This document shows positions 24,050 through 53,600 of a DNA stretch of 64,000 nucleotides, in pieces. The position numbers and the translations under genes were made by a program. The stretch lies in NCBI RefSeq assembly GCF_901709675.1, contig NC_051091.1, forward strand, positions 493,967 to 557,966, in the 5' to 3' direction. The stretch's first letter is position 1. Every line of letters begins with the position of its first letter. The stretch is from Syngnathus acus. Taxonomy: Eukaryota > Chordata > Actinopteri > Syngnathiformes > Syngnathidae. The notes under the pieces were generated by a model. That model was not told where the DNA came from. It did not search any database and worked only from the letters and a program-made list of their open reading frames with translations.

Positions 24050-27000
24050 TGCATGCCATCGACTGACTGACTGACGAATTTGCCAACTGGGACAGACGTC
24101 TGTTGTCTTTGTCATTTGCCCTACTGCTGAGTATTTCTGAAAACAGAGTGGTGAGAAGCACCTGCTAGAATTGCAATTGCATGATCATATTTACACCATC
24201 TGCACCAAGACACGTCTGCATGCGCTCACAAGCCATCCAAGGGAAAAGTGAAGCTTTGAGCCCCATGACCACTGTGGACCCACCCACAGCAATTAACAGA
24301 ATGCATGGAGTCAAACTCATTTGGACAATAGCCGGTCTGTGAAAATGTTATCGGACAAGAATCCGGTCGTTGATGCTAAAAAGGTTGGCGACCGCTCAGT
24401 TACAGCATACTGCAGTTCAATGTCCTGCATGTTTACTGGCTGCACTCTCAACAACTCATGAAGCTGTTCCAGCAGAGAAGCAAAGAACTGTTTGCATAAA
24501 TACAGCAAATCTGAGCTGGGCACTTGCCTTAAGCCTCATAGAAGATGTCCTGCCTGAGACATCCATCACATGGTGCTAAGGCTGTGTGTGTGTGTGTGTG
24601 TGCCTGTGCCTGTGCCTGTGCCTGTGCGTGTGCGTGTGCGTGTGCGTGTGCGTGTGCGTGTGTGTGTGTGTACAGCATGTAATGTATCAGCTATGAGATA
24701 CGCTGAGTTCCGCATTTCTTTGCCAGAAGCCGGCGAGTGTGCCTGTGTTTGTGTGACCGAACGAGAGGAGGGGGACTAAAGAGAGAGAAAGGAGAGGGCG
24801 AGGCAGGTGAGGAAACAAGCAGCCAGAGGGAGAGAGAGGCATGCGGTCTAAAGGAGAAAGAGGGTGGCAGCAATGTGACTCCCTCCCCTTCCCCATCTTT
24901 ACTCAGCTCTCCTCCTTTCTCTTCCTTTCGACATCTGTGTCCTTCTGTTTGTGCCGTCCGCCATACCGTTTGTACATGAGTGATCCAAGGGAGGATGCTG
25001 AAGTTCCGAGTGGACAAGAGAGTCAGGTAGGTGGAGGCAGGGCAGAATGGAGGCGGGATGTGGGAGAAGGAAGAGGGGAGGCTGACAGAGAGCGAGCGAG
25101 CGAGAGAGAGAGAGAGAGGAAGGAGCCGATGGATGGCCAGACGCTTGTAGGTCACAGATGACTGCAATGCAGTATCAATGGGAAACATTGCAGGATAAGC
25201 TGTTGCGTTATCTATCAATGCTGTGCGTTGTGTAGCCAAATGGATTGAAAAGGAATATCCTGTGCTTGTGCTTGTGTGGTGACCCACTGAAGCTCAATCT
25301 CCTCCTCTCGTGTGTTGTTGTGGCTTTGTCACCGGTATTTGTGCTTGTTTGTACACGTCTGTGTATCTGTGATGCGAAGTCAAAAATTCAGGAATGAATA
25401 GTAGACATCAGTTATAGATGATACTAAGTGTGGAGTCTCATAACAGCATGCCCACACTGACATACTGTACAATGTATACAGCTAAAAGTCAATCTTTCTT
25501 TAATGAAGGCTACAATATCAGATCAATAAGAATGTGTACAGTACAGCCTTACGTCATAAGGTTTACTCTGATAAAGTTTTCATGACCAATGACAAATACT
25601 AGCCTTCCGGTGACCGGCTGGCTGCACAGTGTGTGTGAACACAGAAATGACAACCTTCTGGCATCACAAAAGTCAATCATTTAGCATACCTGCCAAGTTT
25701 GCTCATTCTAAAAAACCAAAGTATTCTTCAGAGTGGTAGTGTGCTCATTCTATTTGGATGGCGACGTCATTGGCATAGCATAGCAGGTCGGCTACTTTAA
25801 GATGAGAGAAATCAAACTCCTGCTGTCTTGCTTTGTTTTGTTTTTTTCCCCTCTTCCTCCTTTTTTCTTTTGTGTTTTCACTGCCAGAAGGATAAGGCTT
25901 GTTTATTTGGTCAGAGATGTCAGACCGCTGCCTGGGTCGTCATGTTTGCCTACCAAAGGCGTGTTCGGAAATCCACGCCCGAGTTCAGGTGTGAGCGTTG
26001 GGAAAGTCGGTCCGTTGCGTGATTTTGCCATTCGGGAATTCAGAGTGCACCAAAACGCTCACGCTCGGCGCCTCGACTGGGGACACGGTGGGCCTTTGAG
26101 TCAGTCAAAGTGTCAAAGTATGATGTGGTCAGATGAATTTGCATCTCAAATGACTTTGGGAAGTCCCTTCAGGCCAATGAGGGAAAGCACCATCTCGCAT
26201 GGGTAACTTGCACATCTGTGAAGGCATCATTCATGTTGAGAGGAAACCTTTTTTGTTTTGGAGCAACAGCATCCACACAATGTCTTTTTCAGCAAATGAA
26301 ATGATCAAAGTCTTCAAGTAAGCTAACAGCATGCTGTTGGAATGCAGGCATAAAGTGAAGAGAAAAGAAAGGAGCAACCTACACCGCATCACTGCAAGCT
26401 GCATACACTATATACAGTACGTGTTTATCCACCCATATACTTCATTAGCAGCTGCCTCTAAATAGGTTTGTAGGTTAACTAGAAACACGTACACACACAC
26501 ACACATGCATGCAAACGCGCGCACACACACACACACACACACATGCACCCAACACCTGCTCACACTCTGCTTATAGGCAAATTCTTACATTCACTTGCCG
26601 ATACAAAGCTGATAATGAGTACCATCTAGAGCAGTGGCATGAGAGTGAACTATTGGATAAGTTACTCTGATCATCTTGCTTTCGTAGGCAGCTCTTACAT
26701 TCATTTTAGCAAATAAAAGTATGTCGTTAGCAATGTCCTAACAATTGCGCCACTATGTTCATCAATGGACGTTTGAGCGGTTCACTGCTGGCTGCCCTGA
26801 CACGAGCCGCCGTCCAAATAGCCACGACTGTTGGTAAACCATTTCATATGAAACCTCTTTATTTTGATGTTGCAAATGTGTCTGTTTGCAGTCAACATGA
26901 CGGCAGTAGAACAGCTGGATCAGCAATGAACGCGCTCCAGCTGCAAGAACCTGCAGCGATACACACCAATCTGCAGTGAGTAAACGTGCTCTCCACACAC

Positions 27001-27293
27001 TTCTCATCGTGCTAATTTCATCACAGTGCTGGAAGCTCTTCACACGCAAAACGTTCTCAAAGCTATTTTGATTGGTGGTTGATGCGTAATAACGGGGCAG
27101 TACGTAGTACGTACGTAGTACGTACGTACATAGTGCATACGGTAGTTCAGCGGTAAGGGAAATGGGACTTCTTTCCGCTATATTTGCTATTGTCTCGACA
27201 GGACGAAAGATTCAAACGTGAGTTTAATGAAGGTTGAGTGCATTTTGAGAAAGATGAGGCAATGTCACATGTTGACATGATTGTTCTTGTCAG
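24050..27293. other. Region upstream of plekha6, no coding exon recognised
   Basis: It holds a TG/TGCC/TGCG tract at about 24,578-24,672, purine-rich GAGA sequence at 24,770-24,850 and 25,090-25,120, CA tracts near 26,490-26,545, and a short GTAC-rich palindromic patch at 27,100-27,130. Non-coding 5' exons or promoters of plekha6 could lie here but cannot be placed from sequence alone. Confidence 0.4.
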
Positions 27294-27309
27294 GAGCTGT
27301 GATTTGACC

Positions 27310-45166
<17,857 letters not shown>

Positions 45167-45374
45167 ATGCCTGAACGGGACCAGGTAAGTGACTGTTCAC
45201 CGACCGACCTTTTTCCTCTGGCACCTTGCTTCACTGGCTGAAGAAGTGGAGCAATTAGAAAAAGAATCGATGCGTCTTGACTGCTCTTTGACTTTATTTT
45301 GCATTCACTGGAAATCAAGGCAGGTGGCACACTGCCGCACGCACGCACGCACGCACGCACGCACGTCCGCACGT

Positions 45375-45514
45375 CCGCCTCACAGTTCAGAGGTGCGGGC
45401 TTCCGTTTCGGATCCGGCCTTCCTGTGTGGAGTTTGCATGTTCTCCCCGTGCCTGCGTGGATTTCCTTTGGGTGCTCCGTATTCCTCCCACATTTCAAAA
45501 ACTTGCGTGGTAGT
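45375..45514 (+). mobile_element. tRNA-derived SINE fragment, plus strand
   Basis: Reads in the forward sense of the family at 22,988: cgcctcacagttcagagg, ggagtttgcatgttctcc, gtgcctgcgtggatttcc and attcctcccacatttc. The tRNA-like head is truncated by a CGCA tract at 45,340-45,366. Confidence 0.75.
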
Positions 45515-45599
45515 TTGAAATAATAGAAATAATAAGAACATAATGATAGAAAAGCCACACATTTCGTACAATGTGAATGCATGGGTGAGCGGAGGAAAT

Positions 45600-45765
45600 G
45601 GCCAGTGCACTAAAGCATGGTAAAAGGAGCTTTGGGAGCTTAAGATCAGGGGATGCTTTGAGAATAATTGTCCATTTTTGTCTATGTGAAGCCCTTTGAG
45701 ACTGCCTGTGATTTAGGGCTATACAAATAAACTTGACTTGACTTGACTTGAAATGTATCAAGTCC
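45600..45765 (+). mobile_element. LINE (L2/Rex-like) 3' tail
   Basis: The words gtgaagccctttgagactgc, gatttagggctatacaaata and the terminal (acttg)n are the typical 3' end of fish L2-type non-LTR elements, as I recall them. Only the tail is present. A weaker relative (gggctatagaaatgaatttgactt) is at about 59,521-59,547 in optc intron 5. Confidence 0.6.
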
Positions 45766-47656
45766 TAGTCATGGTCATCTTCGAAAGAAATAAACCAAAA
45801 CTAATGCCACTGCCCGGTACTATTTGACACCTGGAAATGTATTCCCTTTGACATTCTCTCTTTACTCTACATTTTGTTGCCTACAGCTCAAGCCCTGTCT
45901 GCTGTCAAGTTTGATGGAGCATCTTTTTGAGGACTTACTGTGTGAAATTTACAAAGAAGATTACCTCAAACAAACAAACAAACAAACAAACAAAGTGACT
46001 TGAACTTTTGAAGCGCCCCATCCAACAAAAGCATGGCAAGCTGTCAATGTGGCTATGAGGAAATGGAGCATTTGTCTCCTTCCAAGGAATCAATCTCTCT
46101 CTACAGTACAGGCTTAGTAAATATCAAGAGCCCAGCTTTGAAGTTCTCAAGTCCTCCAAAGCAAAGCAGTTGCCAGTATATAGCCGATGTTCCCTGGGCC
46201 AGTACAAGAGCTCTATACGTAGTGTAATATATCCAAATTATGTCAAGATATTGTAGCTCAGGACAATTTAGAGAGGACTGACGGACTGTGAATGAAAGAC
46301 AGGTAGCATAAGAAGGTTGCATTCTTGAACAATCTGCAGTAATAAGAAATGGTTTCAGATTTTAAAAGGCTCAATGACACTTCCAACCCTCAATGAGCGT
46401 GTCTTCATTTGAGTTTGGGCATTGAACCACAATAACGTTGACAATTGGCACACGCACACCCGGCCGGTCATTGTGGAAAAACAAAGTTCTCTCTTGGATG
46501 GTCGAATGGGGCTGCAAGAATCACACTATGATCTTTTTTTGTCGGCTTGGGAAACTTGTCGCATTTCTGTTTGGGGGGCCAGAAATAACTCCAAAATTGA
46601 CTTGGGTTATGTGCCAGAGATATTTTGCAAGAGCCACAAATGAGTCCAAAAGCAAGCATTTGTACAGGCAGGCTACGATGCGCACGCAGCTCATCCACAG
46701 ATTTATTCAAACACATTGTACATACATACTATATCCGTAATACTGCTCAAGAAATGAAACCAGTACACTTGTATGTTTAGAATGATGGATATTTGTTGTT
46801 GAAAAGAAGTAAGCTACACACGTTCCGTGGAAATAGAAGTGACCTTAGAAGTGGAACTCAAAACATTGTCTGTGCAAGTTGGCGGGGGGGGGAATACAGT
46901 ATCGGAGAAATACTGCCTCATAAGAAAACGGTTACATTTCATGCAAACATGCATTGCAGTATGTGTTTGATACCTTTTCATTTCGATAGTGACATTCCAA
47001 ATCATTTTCATACAATGAGTCAGTCAAGTTTTCAAAGACAAATGTAGTGCCAATACAAGTCCACAATGGCCAGCATAATTATAGATTTGAATTGAATCAA
47101 AAGACATTTTGGAAAATACTTAATAAAAGAATGTATAATTGTACATTTTGGGACTTTATTTCGATTTACTATGGCACTTATTTCTTGTCATCGTATAGCT
47201 TTAAGAGCTCAACTATGTGAACATTGGTCCAGAATGTAATTGCTCCGACTACCTTTTATAAAGCAGGATAAATCAGTGGTAACTCAATTCAAACATCTCG
47301 TCTTGTGTATCACCCACCATTTGCATTTTCCTTTCTTCAACTCAATGTCCAAGTGGCCTGTCTTTGGGATTTCAAGGAAATGGGGGGAAATTCATTTTAT
47401 GCTGAAAGCACTTATGCTCCTCACTAAGCAAAAACAAAACAAAGATTTATTAGATGGATCTCTATTTTTTCTTTTTTTAAGAAAGGCAATATGCTCAAAA
47501 GTGGCAGGACTTCTATTTTTAGATGCATGGAAAGACAAGATGTCATTTTTACACTTTTCATCAACAAAAGATTTGCTTTAAGTTTGTTGCGCTTTTGGAT
47601 CGATTGAACATAGATTGATATTTTTCAATCGATGGAAACATGTCAACATGGTTCCC

Positions 47657-47698
<42 letters not shown>

Positions 47699-48336
47699 AA
47701 GTGGTTTTCAATGTTTCTGTTGGTGTTTTGGTCCAGTTGTTAAAGAATATTGGGTGGTTCTTATGGTATATTTTCCAAATCCCCCAGGTTGTCTGTCCTT
47801 CTCTTCTGTCTAGCAACTATTACTATGGTGGAAGAAAAATGTACAAACTATGCAAATGATTCAAAAGAAAGTCCAAAAGACAAATGTGCTTGCTTTCACA
47901 AAACTTTGCAATAAAGTGAATGTATCCAAATGTCTTTTTTCCAGCCAGATGCTTTAGAGTTCATCACAGTATTTTGTATGATAAAGTATGTCTTGTTTGG
48001 AATGAAAATACAGTACACATGTATATATATATACGTATATATATGTATGCTCTTTAACTCCACTTGCTAATGAGGTATTTCACTGCCAAAAACACTGCGA
48101 GAGACTACTGAGGTGAAACCTGCTTAACATCGATCGACAAGCGCATTCATTTGATGATGATGATGATGATGATGATGCTGCTCTTCAGTCTTGCTGTACG
48201 TCGAAATAAAAGGCTAACTCAAATCACTTTGTCTTTCATGTTGAACACTACTGTTCAATGCACACAACCTCATGTGTTGAGAGTTCATCATATTCGTAAA
48301 ATGGAGTCTGAATGACGTAATACAATCAATCGCATC

Positions 48337-48403
48337 TGGTTCCCTGACCGGGAATCAAACTCAGGCCGCGAAAGCTCCGCATCCTAACCACTGGACCGTC
48401 AGG
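48337..48403 (-). pseudogene. tRNA-Glu-like pseudogene or SINE head
   Basis: On the minus strand it reads CCTGACGGTCCAGTGGTTAGG, which matches the 5' half and D-arm of tRNA-Glu, and ends GATTCCCGGTCAGGGAACCA, the T-arm, acceptor 3' strand and a genomic CCA. The acceptor stem pairs over six bases (CCTGAC with GTCAGG). The anticodon arm is degraded, with bases missing from its 3' side, so it is not a functional tRNA. The CCA suggests an origin by reverse transcription of a mature tRNA. Confidence 0.65.
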
Positions 48404-48902
48404 TCTGCTGACAATGAATGAATGAATGAATGATTGAGTTTGTTTAAAGGACAGCATGTGATACCAGAAATCATTGTCACATCAGAAACAATAACAAGAT
48501 TTAGCAGAGGTGCTATTTTCCACCCGTAGTCCTTCATGGTTGCTAGCGTGCTATCACACTGGCTTCAAATAATGTTAACTCTGCTGATGTGTTTCTCAGG
48601 ATGACCATTCAAGATTGAAAAGATGTCAAGAATTCTTGCGTGTGCAACAGTAGGTGATGTTAATGGTGTACAGTGTCGTACATGCAGTCAGCTACAAAGA
48701 GGAGACGGCCAATCATGCCAGCCAGACCAAGGATCAATGATATCACTGCAGGGCGAGTCTGCATGCTTCTAGTTAATCTTCACCTCACATCGGCTACGTG
48801 ACACAATCAGCACTCAAAGGTCAGATGAGAAAAAGAAAGCACTCAGTCAGTCTCATTGAAAAGCACAGTACTGGAAGAGAAACCATAGAAAGGATCACTA
48901 CC

Positions 48903-49689
48903 ATGGTTGCCGTTACGGAGTTTCAGAGTAAGTCTTCTATGTTTCTTTGAAGTGCAACACCATTCAAACAATTTGATGTTGAAAATGTCATTCCTTTCAG
49001 AGATTGGAATTGGCCTGGTGGGATTTGCTTTGTTTTTTCTGCTCTTTGGTGTATTGCTCTACTTTGATTCTGTTTTGCTGGCCTTTGGGAACGTAAGCAG
49101 TATTCAATTGGACACTTTCTCTATTCCATCAGATCCAATCGGGGGATTCAGTCCAGAATATGTTTCATTCTTCCTTGTCTCTGCAGATTCTGTTTTTGAC
49201 AGGTTTAACGTTCATCATAGGCTTCAAGAGGACCTTTCACTTCTTCTTCCAAAGACACAAGTTCCGAGGCTCCTTCTTCTTCCTGGGAGGTGTGTCGCTA
49301 GTGCTGTGCCGTTGGCCCATCATCGGTATGCTCGTGGAGGGATACGGCTTCGTCCTTTTGTTCAGGTCGGTTACAGACAAAGTGTAACAAAATGAATTTG
49401 TATGACGTACTTTGAATGGAATCCCAGTTCAAATATGCAAACACCTGCCTTAGTAGATTGATGTTGACTATGTGTCCATAGGTCTTTCTTTCCAATGGCC
49501 TTGGCATTTGTGCTGTCAGTGGTCAACATCCCATTCCTCAATGCTGTAAGAATATTTTCCCAGTAGCTCAACACACAATTGGCTTTATTTCCAATTCCTT
49601 TTTTTTTTTTTTTTACTCTCACTAAGATTGGCCATCACATGCTTCTCTTTCCTTCATAGTTTTTGCAGAGTGGTTCCAGCATGGTCTAA
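48903..49689 (+). CDS. golt1a: Vesicle transport protein GOT1A
   Basis: Five exons (48903-48927, 49001-49092, 49187-49365, 49482-49545, 49660-49689) with GT-AG junctions give a 129-residue protein; the phases sum exactly. The sequence starts MVAVTEFQKIGIGLVG and has four hydrophobic spans: GFALFFLLFGVLLYF, LFLTGLTFIIGF, FFFLGGVSLVLCRW to GFVLLF, and FFPMALAFVLSVV. The loop RTFHFFFQRHK and the C-terminus GSSMV match GOLT1A better than GOLT1B, which is longer. GOT1 family proteins act in the early secretory pathway and Golgi vesicle traffic (family knowledge). It lies about 3.7 kb downstream of plekha6 in the same orientation, as in human 1q32. The open reading frame continuing past the exon 3 donor is intron. 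Confidence 0.95.
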
Positions 49690-50672
49690 GAGAACATTTC
49701 ACTCCAACACTGAAGGATGGTTCAAACGTTGTTCAGATACTGGAGGAGAGACTCTCAACCATTTCATTCTTACCACAGTATTAAAAAATGACTGAGTGTA
49801 TTTACTCCATGTGAACTACTACGTGCAGTACATGGTGTAACGCTTAGACCTCGGTGTGTATTTCAGACTTTTTGATTTATGGCTATATTACATTTGTTGT
49901 ACATTGGATATACGATTCATCAAACCCTTTTTTGTTGCATGACTTATCCAGTGGCTCTTAATGTGTTCAAAAAATCAACTGCAGTAACATGACATCCAAT
50001 GGTTTGTGAATGTCTTGGAGACAACGGTGCCAAAATATTTTGTTTGCATTTAAAATTGGATTTCATTACCGCAGCCGACTGTGGTTTTGCATTTGTCTTT
50101 GCCGCTGGACTTTGATTGGCTTTGATGATAGGAATATGCGTATCCTTCTCATGATCTGAAAATGAGCTCATCGTTTCTGGGCAGCCATCCTCATCCTGCT
50201 ACCGGGGAAGGAACGCACAAATGGTTAGCCCGTGCGAAAGAATAATAATTGACATTCAAAGAAGGCTGAACAGCAAACCAACATTCAATGCAAGAACTCA
50301 TTTTGCGCACATTTGTGCAAAATTAAACGTACTTAAGATTTCCATTCGACATGACCATATGCTTTCCTGATTGTCACTTAAATCCCCAAATGAATCATCA
50401 TAAATCCTCATACAACAGGTTGTATGCACGTACGCACGTGTGTACGTGTGTGGTTGTTTTCAGGGTTTTTGTACTATGAACTTTTTTGTAGCTCTTCGTA
50501 GAGTAATTAAACAAACGTCAAGGAATCATTTTTAAAAACATTTTAATCATTTTACTTTATAAAATTACAGCAGAGCTTTTTCAAAATCAGACACCTTTGC
50601 TTTGTGAAAATAAACTTTACTGTTATACACAATGTGAATTTAATAGCGTTTATTGTTTATTGCTTCGGTTCC
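49690..50672. other. golt1a 3' UTR and convergent spacer to csf1
   Basis: The region between two convergent genes. A minus-strand open frame at 50,190-49,944 (around MSSFSDHEKDTH) follows a gtagcag acceptor and could be an alternative csf1 terminal exon, but its phase does not fit the preceding csf1 exon. No other feature is recognised. Confidence 0.45.
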
Positions 50673-53600
50673 CTAGTATTGACCTGCAAAAAAAGAAAAG
50701 AAAAATGCCTCTTAATTGAAGTTGTTGAGCTTGCAAGATGTTGTAAAACCTTGGCTGGCAGTCGCACACATACATATACATACGTACGTACGTACGTACG
50801 TACATACATACGTACCGGCTATTGGAGGAGACGGGCTTTCTTTGTGGCCTCCTTCTGCTTCACCTGAAATGAAGATTGCAACAAATTTCACCAATCCAAC
50901 GTGACATTTCTTAAGGCATCTGGCTTCACAGTAAAACAAAACGAGAAAATAATGGTTAAATATATAGCAGCAGGTAAATTATACAGCGGTACCTGAGAGT
51001 TTAAACGTGGCAAAAAAAAACGTGATGGAACGGTTCACGGAAAAATGTTGAGGTACCACTGTAAAGCACTCGTTTTACCTGTGAGGATTTTTTTCTTTAC
51101 CTGAGGTGTTGGTAGGTGTAAATTGAGTGGCATTTAAATCATCTCCGGCAGAATATTCCGATTGACAATTCCAGTCCACAGGACAAGTGCTTAATGTCAT
51201 CAATTTCATATACATCCGGATCACACGTTGGGCTTTTTTCAGAGCCTCCCTTGGTGAGCTTTCTACCATCTTCAATAACCTTGAGGGACTGTCCTAAGTA
51301 CACACAGAAATGGCCTTATTTTTCAAAGATTTTTCCCCCCCAATGAGGATAACATTAGACTAATCAGGAAGAATGACTATTCTAGCTGCAAATATTGCAA
51401 TATTCTCTCTACAGAGGCCCATTTCCAGCAACCATCCATTGTGTTTGCTGATTGCGCTCATGAAAATCTTACCTCAATCTCTTCATTTATTTCAGATATA
51501 CATCCTTGGGAGTAAAGGTGGGAGATGGCCTTTTCCACCGCGTTGACATATCTTCCATTGTCTGAACTCCTACTGTAATGGAAATGCGTTCTCAGAAGCT
51601 CAAGTACTTGTGGGAGCGCTGCTTTGACATAACAGATTTTACTCTGTAAAACACAATCAATCAAGAAATAAGGACAGCAAAATATGAAAAGAGCAAGGCA
51701 CGTTCTTGTTCAGCATTTAGGAGGATGTACGTACTTTCATTTTCCAACTCGTGTACATTTGCTGATTGCCTCATAGGCTCTAGATGAGGCATACACTACT
51801 CTGCCTCAGCATACGCTTCACATTGCTGCTCTTCTTCTGCGCACATTTAACGAGAGTAAACTACCAGATGAAACGGTGCAAATAAGGCAGACTGGCCCAG
51901 AGGATATGTCCTGCCACGAGTCACATTCTTTAATGGTAAATATTGATCAAGTGTTCCAATTCTGCTCTTATGGGCTCAACAATTTCTAAAAATGTGATTT
52001 ACGTCACCCCTGTAGTGGAATTTTCCACACTCTTGTGTTCTACAATTCTTCTTGTCCTATTTCTAAACAGAGTCACTTGCCTGACTTGACTCGTGTGCCG
52101 GGAGCATGGGATTGATTCCCACTCAGTGGCAGTGGTGTGCATGTGGCTGGGACTGGTTGGCTCTCTCTGTGTGATGTGCCTTTTTTCTTTCTTTCTTTGT
52201 TTTTGAAATAATCATGAATCAGGATGTAGTTAGCTTTGCTGTTAAGATGTGAGTAAAACATCTGGTGAACTAACATCAACAAAATTAGATGATCACTTTG
52301 GACTGAACTCAAAGTATGTACCACCTTGAGCAGGGTCTTTGTTGTGCAGATAATGATGATAACAAATCAGACATATCTTTTCCACAAAGCAATTTTGCAG
52401 CTTCTGAATTGGAGCTAGTCATAAGAGGGAGGCATGTGATAGCACTTATGACAACACTCCTTCCTACGCTGTATCTCATTTCGTCTGGGTCATTTCTGCG
52501 CCCTATGACAGTCGGTGCTGCCCCCTCCCAGTTTGAATATTTAGATGCAATGCAAAGCAAATCGCACACACTTGACAGTTCCAATTCTCCCACTTCATCG
52601 TAGTTTTGTGTGTGCAGTGCTGTAACAAATTGAAGAAAAACCCCAAAGCTAACAGTGCAAAATCCTCTTTTAAATAGGGTAGTCTTTTAAATACAATAGT
52701 CTTCACCATCCATCCATTATCCGTACGGCTTGTCCCCCCCCCCCCCCCCCCCCGTCAGGGGTCGCCTATCCCGGCAGTCATCGCGCAGCAAAGATTTTGC
52801 CCTATCAATTGATTTTGTACAATTTAGATTTTTATTTTTAGACTGCAATTCAGGTCGCTACAAACCCAACAATCCATTTGATGTCATGGTTATAAAAAGA
52901 TGACAATATTTATGACAATTGTCAAAAAACGCATCCAATTGAATAGGAATTGCCCAAAGGCAGAAAACGTCATGTGTTAATATCCACTTACCAAATTCAA
53001 ATGTTCAGTAAACTGATAGATTATTAAACAGCCATGGTCCAATTGATTGTCAATCTACAAAGGGACAAAAGAGCGTTAGTTTTCTTTTAAAGACTCAAAC
53101 AAAAGCAACCTGGTATGTTACAAAGTTAGATTTCAATCAAGCGTTTCGTCTGAATAAAGTGTCCATGTGGATGGATGGATGGATGGATGGATGGATGGAT
53201 GGATGGATGGATGGATGGATGATTCTCACCAGGCGATTGAGGCTCCGCAGGTGCTCCTGCGTTATTGAGTGTCGGCATGGACCGGGAACACCACCCAATA
53301 CCAGGTGAAAGCAGACGATGAGAAACAAGCGCGGATGCCAAGCCTAAAGGAAAGGACAGATGATAAGTCGAGAAATGAAAGGGCATCTATTAGGGTAGCA
53401 TGGTCATCTCCCAACCAGAGGTTGGCAGTTCCATGCCCTCCCTGCCACTGTGACCATGTTGAAGTATCCTCGAGCAAGGTACTGAACTCCAAGCTGCTCC
53501 TGATGCTATGTCACCACTCGGTGAATTAGGAAATGGTGTGAAAGTACCAAGGTAGAAAGCGCTATGGAAGTGAAAGCCCATTGAAGTCTGGCTTGGGGGT

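Larger units (their letters stand above)
45167..48902. other. plekha6 3' UTR and spacer to golt1a
   Basis: Possible poly(A) signals occur at about 45,725 (inside a LINE-like tail), 47,910 (gcaataaag) and 48,205. SINE and LINE tails lie at 45,375-45,765. A CAGC/CCAG tract is at 47,656-47,698, an alternating TA stretch at about 48,020-48,048, and a GAT tract at 48,153-48,177. A tRNA-like sequence is at 48,337-48,403. No other gene is seen; a KISS1 gene, which lies beside GOLT1A in human, was looked for and not found. Confidence 0.5.

Noticed and set aside
48337-48403. Functional tRNA-Glu gene
   Set aside because: The anticodon arm does not fold properly and bases are missing; the encoded CCA is not typical of eukaryotic tRNA genes.
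49944-50190. Additional csf1 terminal exon on the minus strand
   Set aside because: The acceptor is plausible but its phase does not fit the preceding exon, and the peptide is neither hydrophobic nor recognisable. Kept only as a note.
52309-52603. Facing ORFs in csf1 intron 3
   Set aside because: Two overlapping frames on opposite strands, no domain, no splice support.
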